Counted from the first letter of the stretch, positions 1-10,401 are shown. The stretch: DNA of 64,000 nt from Crocinitomicaceae bacterium (GCA_030727405.1 JANRBR010000022.1:1-64000), one strand, 5' to 3'. The notes: generated by a model not told the origin, from the letters alone. Numbers and translations: made by a program.

Positions 1-3
1 CGA

Positions 4-3000
4 CTATCGTATAAGTGTAATAAACCCTTGTTTTTGCACTTCCGTTCCACCGAGCATGATGCCTTTTAATAAATAAAAATAAACACCATCTGTGTGCGGC
101 TTCCCATCTGTGGAAATCCCATCCCAAACGGCTACACCTGATTGATCCTCGAGAATACTGACCAAATTCCCCCAACGATTGAAGATCATGATATCATAGG
201 ATTTAAATGCAGGATAAGGCAAGACAACAAAGTCATTTACTCCATCGCCATTCGGCGTAAAAACGTTTGGAACCCAAATATCCGGATCACTCACATAAAC
301 CGTTGTTTCGTAATAAGAAACACACCCGAGTTGGTCAACCACAGTTAAGGTAATTACATGTGGTCCACCTTGTCCAAAAGAGGTTGTTGGAGCGGTATTC
401 GTATTCCAGGTAAAAGAAGAATCACTGTCTAAGTTCCATGTCCAACTAACAATCGGTGCATTCGTAAAGGTAGATTGATCGTTGAAATTAATGATGCCAT
501 TGATATCTGCATAAACCGGATTTGGAACAAAAAAGGCGTCTAAATCATCGTCATTAACGGTGATGGGTTCAAGGGGTAAAATGATTTGACATCCAACCGA
601 GTCCCAGATTGTCACCGTAGGCTGGTAGGTGCCTGGTGCTGGATAGAAGTAATTGAAATTCAAAGAGTCTGAGTAGATCGTGCCATTCCCTAAATTCCAA
701 ACCAAGCTATCTAGATTTGAAACATTCGACACGTAAAATTGGGCTCCTTGCGCACAGATGGAAGCATTTTGAAGGTAGTTTGGTGTCGCTAATGGACCTC
801 CGATGGATATGTAATCCAACACGGTTGTGTCGTCGGTGCAACCATATTCGTCCGTTACGATGAAATTTAAATCAAATGATCCATTAGTGACCAACGTATT
901 TGAAGGATTCTGAAGAATGGAATTATTTCCATTTCCAAAAGACCAATTCCAAGCGGAGATGTCTCCATAGGAAAAGGAGGAGTCTTGAAAAAGACAAAAG
1001 ATGGGTGGACAATCGTATTCACCATTCGCGTTTGGAACTGCTCCAGTAAAATAGAAATTTGGTACCGCAAGTGGTGTGGACATGATCAAGGTGCGATTCA
1101 TGGTATCCTTACAGCCATTCCCATCCGTGCACACTAAACTTAGGTTGTGTGTGTTGAATAATTGTCCATTATTGGGATTGGTTAAACTCACCAAAGTGTC
1201 CGTACTGGTGCCAATGAGGGTGTTGTTTAAGAACCACTCATAACTAAGGTTTGGTGTACCGGTTGATAGGTTTAAGGTTGCATTTGTATCCAAGGCACAG
1301 AAAACAGAATCAATCTCAAAATCAGCATTTGGTTTTGTAATCGTTACGGTTATACTAGATGGAAGGGAAGTACAGCCAAAGATGTCTGTAGCCACAATGG
1401 ATGCGGTATAGGCTCCCTCACCAAAAAAGGTGTGAACGATTGGTTGATTCACATTAGTGGTGTTAAGGATGGAATTATCATCCGAAAAGGTGGTGTTAAA
1501 TGAGGCAAGCGGCAAGCCATTTGCAAGGCTGAAAGAAGTGTTTGTAAATGGAACGGTGAATGGAGAACAACCACTGTATTCATTCGCTAGTAATCCTGCA
1601 ATAGGTTTGTTGACAACCTTAACCGTTTTGGTAACAGTTGATGAGCATCCGGCACTGTTTATGACAAGTAAGGAGACTGTGTAGTTTCCTGGAGCAGGGT
1701 AGGTGTAGTTTTGATTTGGTCCATTGTGGATGGTTTGACCATTTCCCATGTTGTAATACCAATCAATGACAGGATGGGAGGAAGTTGCACTTGACCAAGA
1801 AGTGCTGACATCGTTGAAATTGATAGCCGTCCCATTGCAAACCGTATCGTTGGACATGTTAAACTGACTGGCAAGTTGCGAAATGGTGATGGTTGAGGTG
1901 ATGCTATCGGAGCAGCCCGTGGTATAATTATGAACCACTTGTTCAATGCTATAGGAACCATATGTTGGATAGGTGTGACTCGTATTTCCACCATTGGGGA
2001 CATCGAGTTGCGCGTTGGTGAAATTCACATTCGGTGAGCCGTCAAAAAATTCATAGTGCATCGCAACATTGTCCGAAAGAACACCATGAATGGAATTGTC
2101 ATCGATGTTCACGTTCAAAGGAAAAGAACTTGGGTTACAAAACAAATACGCATCGGGCGAAAAAGCCGCGATGGGTGCAAGAATGTAGACGGCATCTTCC
2201 ACCGTGAAAGTATCCTTGCAGCCTCTGAAGTCAGCAATAAACATCACATCAAAATACCCCGTATCTGATTCAAATTGATGGCTTGGATTTTGTTCGATGG
2301 AATTCCCATCTCCAAAGTCCCAAAAGTAACTTACTTCATTCGCATTATGTGGAACGGAAATGTACGTGGAACTCGTGAAATTCACATCCTCATTGGAACA
2401 GGCAATTAATGGTGTATAAGTGAAACTGACGGAATCAATGTGTCCAACAGTCACGTAGTCGTTTTTAATGATGGTGTCAGTACAACCCGATTGCGTGGTA
2501 ATAATCAACTGCACATCATATACCCCAATTTGGTATGTTTGTGTAGGTGGGAAATGTCCATTGTAGGTATTGCCATTGCCGAAATTCCATTGCCAAGATA
2601 CGATTGGATTGGACGGAGTAAAAGAGGTGTCGACGAAATTCACAACCAAGGGATCACAACCTGCAGTATCCATCGCGAAAAATCCTGCTTCCACATTTGT
2701 CATGTGAATGTAATCATTGAGGGTGGTTGTCCCACTGCAACCTGCAGCAGTCGTTAAGGTTAATGTGACGTCATAATAACCACTTTGGGCATAAATGTGG
2801 GGAGGAGGAGTGATTCCAGTAAAGGTTTGACCATCTCCGAAATTCCAAACATAGGTTCCCGGTAATGTTGTGCTGCTCGTGAACTGTATGGAGCCTGGAG
2901 CACAGTTTGAAGTCGGATTAGCGCTAAATATAGGATTGGTATTTGCTTGAATGTTAATCGGCTGAGTAATCGTTGAGGTACATCCGGAACTGGTATTTTG

Positions 3001-3753
3001 CGACGTCAACTGAACGGTATACGTTCCAGGGGCACTAAAAGAAAAGGTTGGATTTTCTAAGTTACTCGTTCCTTGTCCACCAAAATTCCAATTCCAAGAA
3101 TTTGCGCCGGCAGTGGAATTGTCTTGAAAAGCGACGGATTGACCAACACATCCGATCGAAGGAGCCGTTATTCCCGCTTGAAAATTCGCGACTTGAATGT
3201 TTTGAGAACTATTTGCAACACAGGAAGTAGTTGTATTTGTCACCGATAAATTGATGGTATAGCTACCCGCTGCGTTATAGGTGATGTTTGGTGGATTTGC
3301 AAGAGTACTAGTCTGACTATTGCCAAAATTCCAAGATTGACTGAAATTCGTACCACTCGAGGAACTATTTGAAAAAGACAAGGTAAGTGGAACGGTACAT
3401 CCCAAGCCATTCACAGAAAATGCCACTAAGGGCAAAGGATTCACAGTAATATAGGATGTTTTTATTTCCGCGTCTACGGTGCCATTTGCATTGGTTACGA
3501 CTAAGGTGATGGTAAAAGTGCCTGCAGTGCTAAAAGCATGCGAAGGGCTAGTCAAATTTGACAATGCCCCATCGCCAAAATCCCAAGCACTTGAAACAAT
3601 GGCACTTGAGCCATTAGGAGTGGAAGTATTAGTGAAGTTCACTGGAACGCCAACACAGACAACCAAGGGATTTGCAGTGAAATTTGCTGTAGGAGTTTGC
3701 GCTTTTAAAAAAATGGCAAAGGCAAGAAAGAATGCCGTGATGAAAAAGCGCAT
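4..3753 (-). CDS. PKD-repeat surface protein with type B T9SS C-terminal domain
   Basis: A 1249-residue secreted protein. The first ~19 residues are a signal peptide (hydrophobic stretch ending KAQ). The body is about a dozen PKD-type Ig-like units, recognisable by repeated WxFGDG/WNFGNG motifs (for example near residues 57, 141, 303, 391 and 481) followed by a 'G.Y.V.L' strand; later units are more degenerate. The last ~90 residues carry VPNVFTPNGDGVNDF, then IFNRWGN and DG.Y.Y, the hallmark of the 'gliding motility-associated' type B sorting domain. Known of the family: such domains direct export by the type IX secretion system and surface attachment. No enzymatic domain is visible, so an adhesin or matrix role is inferred. 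The TAG stop lies at 4-6, so the gene is complete. Confidence 0.93.
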   Translation of the reverse strand: MRFFITAFFLAFAIFLKAQTPTANFTANPLVVCVGVPVNFTNTSTPNGSSAIVSSAWDFGDGALSNLTSPSHAFSTAGTFTITLVVTNANGTVDAEIKTSYITVNPLPLVAFSVNGLGCTVPLTLSFSNSSSSGTNFSQSWNFGNSQTSTLANPPNITYNAAGSYTINLSVTNTTTSCVANSSQNIQVANFQAGITAPSIGCVGQSVAFQDNSTAGANSWNWNFGGQGTSNLENPTFSFSAPGTYTVQLTSQNTSSGCTSTITQPINIQANTNPIFSANPTSNCAPGSIQFTSSTTLPGTYVWNFGDGQTFTGITPPPHIYAQSGYYDVTLTLTTAAGCSGTTTLNDYIHMTNVEAGFFAMDTAGCDPLVVNFVDTSFTPSNPIVSWQWNFGNGNTYNGHFPPTQTYQIGVYDVQLIITTQSGCTDTIIKNDYVTVGHIDSVSFTYTPLIACSNEDVNFTSSTYISVPHNANEVSYFWDFGDGNSIEQNPSHQFESDTGYFDVMFIADFRGCKDTFTVEDAVYILAPIAAFSPDAYLFCNPSSFPLNVNIDDNSIHGVLSDNVAMHYEFFDGSPNVNFTNAQLDVPNGGNTSHTYPTYGSYSIEQVVHNYTTGCSDSITSTITISQLASQFNMSNDTVCNGTAINFNDVSTSWSSATSSHPVIDWYYNMGNGQTIHNGPNQNYTYPAPGNYTVSLLVINSAGCSSTVTKTVKVVNKPIAGLLANEYSGCSPFTVPFTNTSFSLANGLPLASFNTTFSDDNSILNTTNVNQPIVHTFFGEGAYTASIVATDIFGCTSLPSSITVTITKPNADFEIDSVFCALDTNATLNLSTGTPNLSYEWFLNNTLIGTSTDTLVSLTNPNNGQLFNTHNLSLVCTDGNGCKDTMNRTLIMSTPLAVPNFYFTGAVPNANGEYDCPPIFCLFQDSSFSYGDISAWNWSFGNGNNSILQNPSNTLVTNGSFDLNFIVTDEYGCTDDTTVLDYISIGGPLATPNYLQNASICAQGAQFYVSNVSNLDSLVWNLGNGTIYSDSLNFNYFYPAPGTYQPTVTIWDSVGCQIILPLEPITVNDDDLDAFFVPNPVYADINGIINFNDQSTFTNAPIVSWTWNLDSDSSFTWNTNTAPTTSFGQGGPHVITLTVVDQLGCVSYYETTVYVSDPDIWVPNVFTPNGDGVNDFVVLPYPAFKSYDIMIFNRWGNLVSILEDQSGVAVWDGISTDGKPHTDGVYFYLLKGIMLGGTEVQKQGFITLIR

Positions 3754-3881
3754 CTGAGTTAAGTCGGTTTAGGTAGTTAAATAACGAAAAAACAGCAAGA
3801 TAAGTTGCTTAATTCTACTAAAAACTAGAAAAAACTTTTCAATCTGTTTTTTATGCATTCGGAATCTGATATCTTCGTTTC

Positions 3882-4910
3882 ATGAAAATCCTTTTCTTCT
3901 GTTTCGCACTTCTTTGTGGAAATGTCTCTGCACAGTCCCTTCAAATTGCATTTGGCTCTTGTTCACATCAAAACCAAGCACTCCCAATTTTACAGCAAAT
4001 TGGTGATTTGAAACCAGATTATTTTCTCTTTCTAGGGGATAATATTTATGGCGACACCCGAGATTCAACCATTCTGAAACAGAAATACGATCAACTTGGA
4101 AAGAACCCAAACTACCAATATTTGAAAGCGCAAACAAAAATTCTCGCAACTTGGGATGATCATGATTATGGCGAAAATGACGCCGGAAAGCATTACCCCT
4201 TAAAGGAGGTTTCTAAGCGCATATTCTTAAACTTTTTTGAAGAACCTCTTGGTTCGAGTCGTTTTCAACACGAAGGTATTTACACTTCCTATATAATCAA
4301 AAAGAATAGAAAGCGCATTCAAATTATTTTATTGGACACCAGAACGTTTCGTTCCGATTTAACACGTTTTAATCCTGCGGAACACGCTAAGGATAGTGTG
4401 TTTTTCTATGACTTAGAATATGTTCCAACCGCATCCGCAGACTCAACGATGTTGGGAGAACAACAATGGCGTTGGCTTAAAAAAGAGCTCGGTAAAAAAG
4501 CGGATATTCGAATCATCGCAAGTTCTACCCAGTTTGCTCATAGCTATAACGGATATGAATCTTGGAATAATTTTCCAGAAGAAAAACAACGCATGTTTGA
4601 AACCATCAAGAATGCCAAGGCAAACGGTGTGCTTTTTATATCAGGGGATGTTCATTATGCAGAACTTTCTGAAGATCGGGTAGCAGGATTATATCCGATT
4701 CATGATTTGACTGCTAGTGGAATCTCCCAATCTTGGCATTTTGCCACGCCAAACACGCAGCGAACTCAAGGACCGGTGATGGAAAACCATTTTGGTCTGA
4801 TTCAAATAGACTGCAAGAGTCAAACAGTGAAACTTTCGATTATTGACCAGCAAAAAACGGAGCGAATTCAAGAACTTATTCCGTGGAAATCGCTTCAAAT
4901 GGCTAATTAA
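3882..4910 (+). CDS. PhoD-like secreted metallophosphoesterase
   Basis: 342 residues with a signal peptide (residues 1-17, ending VSAQ). Metal-binding motifs of the PhoD/alkaline phosphatase D family are in order: GSCSH (~26), LGDNIYGD (~50), TWDDHDYGENDAGK (~90) and SGDVHYAEL (~255). Family members hydrolyse phosphomonoesters or phosphodiesters outside the cytoplasm; the actual substrate cannot be read from sequence. A near-match to the -7 box (TATCTTCG, 3870-3877) sits just before the ATG. The 3' end overlaps the convergent transferase gene by 8 bases. Confidence 0.9.
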   Translation: MKILFFCFALLCGNVSAQSLQIAFGSCSHQNQALPILQQIGDLKPDYFLFLGDNIYGDTRDSTILKQKYDQLGKNPNYQYLKAQTKILATWDDHDYGENDAGKHYPLKEVSKRIFLNFFEEPLGSSRFQHEGIYTSYIIKKNRKRIQIILLDTRTFRSDLTRFNPAEHAKDSVFFYDLEYVPTASADSTMLGEQQWRWLKKELGKKADIRIIASSTQFAHSYNGYESWNNFPEEKQRMFETIKNAKANGVLFISGDVHYAELSEDRVAGLYPIHDLTASGISQSWHFATPNTQRTQGPVMENHFGLIQIDCKSQTVKLSIIDQQKTERIQELIPWKSLQMAN

Positions 4911-6735
4911 ACACCTTTAGAAAGCGTTCACAAACAGGATAGGATTTGATGCAGTTGAGCACTTCCTGCTTATGCGTTTTTGTCATGAACTTGCGTTTAT
5001 TGTGCAACTCACCAATGTCTTTTCTCCACCAATAAAATTCTTGGCGATTTGGAACAATGTTCGTTCGAAATAAAAAATGCCAGTGCATACTTGCCACAGA
5101 TAGACCCGTATTGAAATTGGTAATTTGGTTGTTATTCAATGAGATCACTTTTCGGCTTCGCGGTATCCTAGAAAGCAAGCTATAACCGGTAAAGTTTTTC
5201 TTCCAGTTGTTCCATGATGGATGCTTATCTAGGTGTAAAAGTTCCAATATTGTTGGGGCAATATCAATGTTAGAAGTCAAGCATTTGCGGTTTAGTTTTA
5301 ACTCCTTTTTTTGTTGTTTTGTCAAAAACTTTTCAGGGATGTAAGCAAATAGTGGAATGCTTATTGTTTCCGTATAATTGGTTTCGGCATGTCCCAAATT
5401 CCGATGTTCCATCAAGGATTCTCCGTGGTCGCTCACAAAAAAGATGGCGGTATTTTCTAGCAACTTTTTTTCCTTTAATTCCTTGAATAAACCAGCTAAT
5501 AATTCATCTTGATAGCGCACAGCATTGTCGTAAGTTGCACTAAAACTTTCGTTCCATTTTTCGTATTTCTTCGGCACGTGAAAAGGGAAGTGGGTGGTAT
5601 TTAATTGAATGACGCCAAAGAATGGATTTCTACCATTGTATAGTTGTGTTTTTGCTTGATGGATGGTTTTTTCATCCATGATGCCAAGGTCATTAAAGTA
5701 GGGTAGACCTGAAACATCTTTGTTCCAAACGTAATCTAGTTTTGCTTTTTTATAAAATTGATCAAAGCGGTACCATTTAAGTGTGTGTGATGACAAGAAA
5801 AATGTTCGGTAATTTTGTTGTTGTCCCATTTCAAAAATCATGGGTTGGTGGTAAAGGACATTGGAATCTTGGTAAGGACCAATGCCGGTCATGATAGCAG
5901 GAACCGCCAACATGGTGGTTGAAGCAATGCTCAAAGGTTGGTCGAATTGGTAAAACGCATTTTTGTATTTCTTTGAGAATGCAACTAAGTTCGGTGTTGT
6001 TTCGCGTTTATGGCCGTATAATTGCAAGCTTCGTTTTCGGAAGCTTTCGAAAACAATCACTAGGACATTTGGTTTTAATGTCCCGTCCACTTTCGGTAGG
6101 GATGCAGGTTCGTGAACGGAAAGTCCTTTTCCTTTGAAATTCATGTGTTCATCCCAACTAAACGCATTTCGTTGAACACATGCTGCAAAGTTGGCATCCA
6201 CGATGGCACATTGGTCGTAGTGTTGGTGCTTAAATATCAGAAATTCAAATAAAAGTATTTGAACAATGGAAAAATAGATGAGGTACTTGCCACTTAATGT
6301 CGGAACGTGGTTTTTCACAAACCATCGAATGAAAACAAGCATTGAAAGGGATCCTAGGAAAAAAAAGACAAGCTCCTTCCAACCACTGACATCATGAATG
6401 ATCATCATGGCGCTTTTCGGCTCTGTTTTGAAATACAGTAGGGTGTAATAATTGGGAAAAATCCCATTCAATGAGAAGAAAGCATAGGACCCAATATAGG
6501 AGAAAAACAGGGGGATAAGTAATAAAAGAGCGATGCTAAAAAAGAGTACTTTTCGTCTTTCGACATACTTTAGAATCAAACTCAAAAGCACAAAGAATCC
6601 GACGGAAACAAGGATGGAATACAGGTAGAATGAAAGTTGATTATTGCTATACAAAGGCAGAAGTTCACTTCTGAAATAAAGATCGATGCCAACAAAAATG
6701 AAGGGGATGATGCAAAGTTTCAGAATGGCCTTCAT
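4903..6735 (-). CDS. Membrane phosphoethanolamine/phosphoglycerol transferase-like protein (alkaline phosphatase superfamily)
   Basis: 610 residues. About five transmembrane helices occupy the first ~175 residues, followed by an extracytoplasmic sulfatase-fold domain. Visible active-site elements: NVLVIVFESFRK (metal-binding Glu, ~225), STTMLAVPAIMTG (candidate nucleophilic Thr, ~270), VSDHGES (~435) and GHAETNY. This is the architecture of EptA-type and LtaS-type enzymes, which move phosphoethanolamine or glycerol-phosphate onto lipid A, glycans or lipids. Which donor and acceptor are used is unknown. It starts 5 bases after the DUF4340 gene, so it is probably the last gene of the gldFG operon. 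Confidence 0.85.
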   Translation of the reverse strand: MKAILKLCIIPFIFVGIDLYFRSELLPLYSNNQLSFYLYSILVSVGFFVLLSLILKYVERRKVLFFSIALLLLIPLFFSYIGSYAFFSLNGIFPNYYTLLYFKTEPKSAMMIIHDVSGWKELVFFFLGSLSMLVFIRWFVKNHVPTLSGKYLIYFSIVQILLFEFLIFKHQHYDQCAIVDANFAACVQRNAFSWDEHMNFKGKGLSVHEPASLPKVDGTLKPNVLVIVFESFRKRSLQLYGHKRETTPNLVAFSKKYKNAFYQFDQPLSIASTTMLAVPAIMTGIGPYQDSNVLYHQPMIFEMGQQQNYRTFFLSSHTLKWYRFDQFYKKAKLDYVWNKDVSGLPYFNDLGIMDEKTIHQAKTQLYNGRNPFFGVIQLNTTHFPFHVPKKYEKWNESFSATYDNAVRYQDELLAGLFKELKEKKLLENTAIFFVSDHGESLMEHRNLGHAETNYTETISIPLFAYIPEKFLTKQQKKELKLNRKCLTSNIDIAPTILELLHLDKHPSWNNWKKNFTGYSLLSRIPRSRKVISLNNNQITNFNTGLSVASMHWHFLFRTNIVPNRQEFYWWRKDIGELHNKRKFMTKTHKQEVLNCIKSYPVCERFLKVFN

Positions 6736-6740
6736 CGAAC

Positions 6741-7787
6741 TTAACGCGCTTGTTTGAATTCCTTAGGAAAAATTCGTTCCATACCAGGGAAAAATACATG
6801 TCCCATAGTAAGTGGATTGAAAACAAAGTATTGGCATTTCACCAAGTCTCCATTTGGAAGTTCACACCAAAACTTATTCATGTCCATGTTTTCCAATTCT
6901 CCAAATTCATTTTGTTGAGCGACTTTGGTTGTGATTTTGAACATGCGCAACTTGGTCATTTTCGCTTTCTTTTCTTTTACCGTTAACACGCAAAATGGAC
7001 TTGATCGTTTAAGACTGTCTACTTGTTTTTTAGATAGTTCGTAATTAGCTAATTCAAAATGGATGTTTTTATAGCCTTGCAAATATCGATAGATGTTCAT
7101 GGTATCTACATCTGGTATTTTCTGGCCGTTTTGTGTCAATGAAAACTTCGTTCCTTTCGCATCAATGTGAAAATTACGGAAGGATTCAGCAGGATATTTG
7201 ACATCCACACTGGCAATTTGATCCATCTCCAATTCGAAAACGTTGGTGCATGCCCATTTTCTTGGATCGGCAAAAAAGCGTGGTTCAATGATGCCTGTCA
7301 TTCCTTTTATTTGCATCATCACTGGATTGGAACTCTTTCCGTCTTCGGCAGTTTCTAATAACATTATTTGACCATTATGGTCCTGTGCAGATGGTCCGAT
7401 AAACCATGTTTTGGTCCATTCACCATCTTGAAAAATTTCAACTTTGGTGTGGCTAGCCGACATTAATTTAACGAATTGTTTGTGGCTTTTTTCAGCTAAG
7501 TATCCTTTGAGTGAGATGTTGCCAAGTGCCTCTAAAATGTAATGAGCGCTTGATTGCATGATGCATCCTCCTTTTTCGTCGGTCCATTCGTCCCCTTTTC
7601 TGATTAAAGTGAATTTGTTGGAAAAGGCATCAGAGATGATGATTTTATTGACGGAATTCGTATCCTTCACGGCAAACTCAATGTATTCCGTATCGGTAAC
7701 TCCGTCATTTCTCGATAAGTCGAACGCAAACCATCCTAGAACGGCCAAAACGATAAACAGGGAAACAAGGGTGATGATTTTTTTCAT
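6741..7787 (-). CDS. DUF4340 domain protein of the gldFG operon
   Basis: 348 residues with one N-terminal membrane anchor (residues 4-22) followed by the DUF4340 fold: a 'V.KI.I.D....FTL.R.G..W' segment at ~48-75 and related repeats. DUF4340 proteins commonly sit beside ABC-2 permease and GldG-type genes. Here the start is 6 bases downstream of gldG, so a role as accessory subunit of that transporter is likely. No catalytic residues are recognisable and the biochemical role is unknown. Confidence 0.8.
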   Translation of the reverse strand: MKKIITLVSLFIVLAVLGWFAFDLSRNDGVTDTEYIEFAVKDTNSVNKIIISDAFSNKFTLIRKGDEWTDEKGGCIMQSSAHYILEALGNISLKGYLAEKSHKQFVKLMSASHTKVEIFQDGEWTKTWFIGPSAQDHNGQIMLLETAEDGKSSNPVMMQIKGMTGIIEPRFFADPRKWACTNVFELEMDQIASVDVKYPAESFRNFHIDAKGTKFSLTQNGQKIPDVDTMNIYRYLQGYKNIHFELANYELSKKQVDSLKRSSPFCVLTVKEKKAKMTKLRMFKITTKVAQQNEFGELENMDMNKFWCELPNGDLVKCQYFVFNPLTMGHVFFPGMERIFPKEFKQAR

Positions 7788-7793
7788 GTCAAG

Positions 7794-9587
7794 TTATTTT
7801 CTCGCGTAGCGACGCGTTCGGATGAAATGCATTAGCACACTCAGTAAGATGATGATTCCAAGTGGCAATAACATATTGATGGTTTTATAAAAACCGGCAA
7901 ATTTGGTCACCTTTTCTTTATCGATTTCTTTGATGTCAATCTGACGGCTACGAATGTCCAAAACGGAATTATCTCCCATCATGTAATCGACAATGTTTTG
8001 AAAGAATTCTTGGTTGCCGTAATAAATCGAAATGCGGCGTTGGTATAAATCCGGGTCCATTTTAAGTTCATTAAATGAATTTGGACGGTACAAGTAATTT
8101 AATCCTTTCGGATTAGGCATTGAATCATACGTATTTGCAAAGAAGGTTCCATTTCCGATTACGAGCACTTTTCCTTCTTTTTTACTTTTGGGTAAAAAAG
8201 CATATTTTTTTGGTAGATTCTTCACGAATTCAGGAGGAAGACGATTGTTATACCTGGAATGAAAATAACCTTCCACCATAGCACCTAAGCATAATTTGTT
8301 CACAGGATCTTCAGGGTTATCGATTAGTTTCGGTGATTTTCCGTAGTTTAAAGGCAGAGCAAGATTGACAAAAGGTTGGAGTCCAGATGGAATCGAGTTT
8401 GTCGATGAGGTGATGAGCTTTGTTTGTTTAATATTGGGTAAATCCACCAAACTAATTTCGTTGGCATATTTCAATAAAATGGGATCCACGTTGCGCGTGA
8501 TAGGGTGCTTTGAAGGCGTTGCCAAGACATGAAAGAACCATGGGATAAAAGTGGATTCGGCAAATGGAACAATTTTCGGAGAACATTGTGCGTCCATCAG
8601 GTAGTTTTCACGGATGTTAATCCCGTAATCATACAACAGCTTATCTAATTTCAAGTATTTCCTCGTGGTGTGTGTCATGCCTTTCGACATGAGGCTATCC
8701 TCGCTATGCCAAAGCGTGTTCATGAAAACCATTAATTTTCCACCACGCATGACAAATTGATCGAGAATATACAAGCTGCTATCTGAATATGGAATGCGTG
8801 GATTTGCGATAATCACACCATCAACGTCATTGAAAGCAGCGATGGAGTCTTTTAGCGTCACATCTTTTAACGTGAAATAAGGAGCTAATAAAGCTCTAGC
8901 GCGCATGGTTTGTTGGTAAGTCAATTCTCCATGTCCCTGAAGAAAAGCAATGGTTGGCTTACTCACTTGAGTCAAGCGTCGCATGCTGGCGATTAAATTG
9001 TATTCAAGGTTATTCAAAGATGTTTCAATGACCTCATTCATCTCCTCCAAACTGTATGGATGTCCGGGCTGTGTACCAGGCAAGAATTGCACCATGTTTT
9101 CTTTGGTGACCCCGTTCACGGTATAACTCATGATGGCACCAGGAAACAACATTACCTTGCTTTGTGTACCATCTTTCATGTACAAAATCTCCAAGGGCAT
9201 GATTCCTTTTCCTTTGTCGTACAATTGTGCCCGCATGGCATTGATTTCTTCATCAGAACCCACATTGATGTCTGTAAACAAATACTCAATTCGATTCCCT
9301 GCAACACGTTTAAAATCTTGAAGTTTATCTTTTAATGCCGTTTGAAAATGCTTGATTTCAGAAGGCATATTTCCTTCTAAATAGATCTGAATGCTGATTC
9401 GATTTTCAAAATTGTCTTTGTTTTCAAGGAACGTTTCTGTACTAGGTCCCAAGGAATAACGCTGATCCTTGGTCATATCAATTTTATAGTAAAGAAAGGA
9501 ACCAATGACATTGACAAGAACAATGGCTAGACCAATTAAAGCGAGAACAGTCCAATTGAAGAGTCCTTTTGTGAGATTCTTTTTCAT
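7794..9587 (-). CDS. gldG: Gliding-motility ABC transporter auxiliary protein GldG
   Basis: 597 residues with transmembrane helices at ~15-35 and near the C-terminus (~572-590), and a large periplasmic GldG/ABC_transp_aux domain between them, including the typical FLQGHGE segment (~215). In Flavobacterium johnsoniae GldG works with GldF and the ATPase GldA as an ABC complex required for gliding. gldF lies immediately upstream with one intervening base; no gldA is present in this window. The length matches the family. Confidence 0.93.
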   Translation of the reverse strand: MKKNLTKGLFNWTVLALIGLAIVLVNVIGSFLYYKIDMTKDQRYSLGPSTETFLENKDNFENRISIQIYLEGNMPSEIKHFQTALKDKLQDFKRVAGNRIEYLFTDINVGSDEEINAMRAQLYDKGKGIMPLEILYMKDGTQSKVMLFPGAIMSYTVNGVTKENMVQFLPGTQPGHPYSLEEMNEVIETSLNNLEYNLIASMRRLTQVSKPTIAFLQGHGELTYQQTMRARALLAPYFTLKDVTLKDSIAAFNDVDGVIIANPRIPYSDSSLYILDQFVMRGGKLMVFMNTLWHSEDSLMSKGMTHTTRKYLKLDKLLYDYGINIRENYLMDAQCSPKIVPFAESTFIPWFFHVLATPSKHPITRNVDPILLKYANEISLVDLPNIKQTKLITSSTNSIPSGLQPFVNLALPLNYGKSPKLIDNPEDPVNKLCLGAMVEGYFHSRYNNRLPPEFVKNLPKKYAFLPKSKKEGKVLVIGNGTFFANTYDSMPNPKGLNYLYRPNSFNELKMDPDLYQRRISIYYGNQEFFQNIVDYMMGDNSVLDIRSRQIDIKEIDKEKVTKFAGFYKTINMLLPLGIIILLSVLMHFIRTRRYARK

Positions 9588-9588
9588 G

Positions 9589-10320
9589 TTATTTTTTCAA
9601 TGTTTTAATTACCGTCAAAGAGGCAAATAAGAACAACATATTCAGCGTGACAAAATAGATGATATCACCGGTATCAATCACCCCTTTTTTAATGGAGTCA
9701 TAGTGGAAGGCGATACCCACATATTTAATGAAGTAATCCAAACCACCAAATTGGCTGAAGTTACCCAGGAGGTTGAATCCATCGTAAAATACCCAACATA
9801 AGAACATTGCTAGAATAAACGCAACAATTTGACTATTGGTGAGTGCAGATGCAAATATTCCAATGGAAACAAAAACGGCCCCAAGTAAAATGAGTCCAAT
9901 GTAGGAGGTTACTGTAGCTCCAGCATCAATATTTCCTACCGGTTTCCCTAGGTAATACATGGAGATAAAATAAATGATGGTTGGAATGATGGCGATGACG
10001 AGGAGAGCCACACCAGCAAAATATTTAGCGAGGATTAATTTGAAATCGGAAATAGGGCGCGTTAATAACAATTCAATTGTTCCCGTTCTTCGCTCTTCCG
10101 CAATGGAACGCATGGTAATTGCTGGAATAAGGATAAAAAAGATTACGGGTGAAAGGTTGAAAAAAGGAATCATATCGGCTTCAGTTCCTTCCAATAAGTT
10201 TGTGTTATAGGAAAGCACCCAATGGAAAAGTCCTGATGCAATGAGGTAGATTAGGATAAAAACATACCCAATAACCGAACTTAGAAAACTATTTATTTCT
10301 TTAAAAAAGAGTGCGCGCAT
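9589..10320 (-). CDS. gldF: Gliding-motility ABC transporter permease GldF
   Basis: 243 residues with six predicted transmembrane helices and the ABC-2 permease signature 'RSIAEERRTGTIELLLTRP' at ~67-86, which contacts the ATPase in this family. It is the first gene of a tight minus-strand operon with gldG, the DUF4340 gene and the transferase gene. A possible -7 box (TATTTTTG on the minus strand, 10338-10345) gives a leader of about a dozen bases. Confidence 0.93.
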   Translation of the reverse strand: MRALFFKEINSFLSSVIGYVFILIYLIASGLFHWVLSYNTNLLEGTEADMIPFFNLSPVIFFILIPAITMRSIAEERRTGTIELLLTRPISDFKLILAKYFAGVALLVIAIIPTIIYFISMYYLGKPVGNIDAGATVTSYIGLILLGAVFVSIGIFASALTNSQIVAFILAMFLCWVFYDGFNLLGNFSQFGGLDYFIKYVGIAFHYDSIKKGVIDTGDIIYFVTLNMLFLFASLTVIKTLKK

Positions 10321-10337
10321 ACGATGATTTCAGTTCT

Positions 10338-10345
10338 CAAAAATA
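10338..10345 (-). promoter_or_regulatory. Candidate -7 box for the gldFG operon
   Basis: The minus strand reads TATTTTTG, matching the Bacteroidota -7 consensus TAnnTTTG. It lies between the cold-shock gene terminator and the gldF ATG. No clear TTTG -33 element is seen at 19 bases, so confidence is modest. Confidence 0.4.
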
Positions 10346-10401
10346 AGGATTTTCCTGGTACAATGAACAGCGATTTCATTCAATTGGGGAAATATTCATT
10401 C

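Noticed and set aside
1-3753. Tandem repeats that could suggest a CRISPR or DNA repeat array
   Set aside because: The repetition is at protein level (PKD units of ~80-100 residues); the DNA copies are diverged and not regularly spaced.
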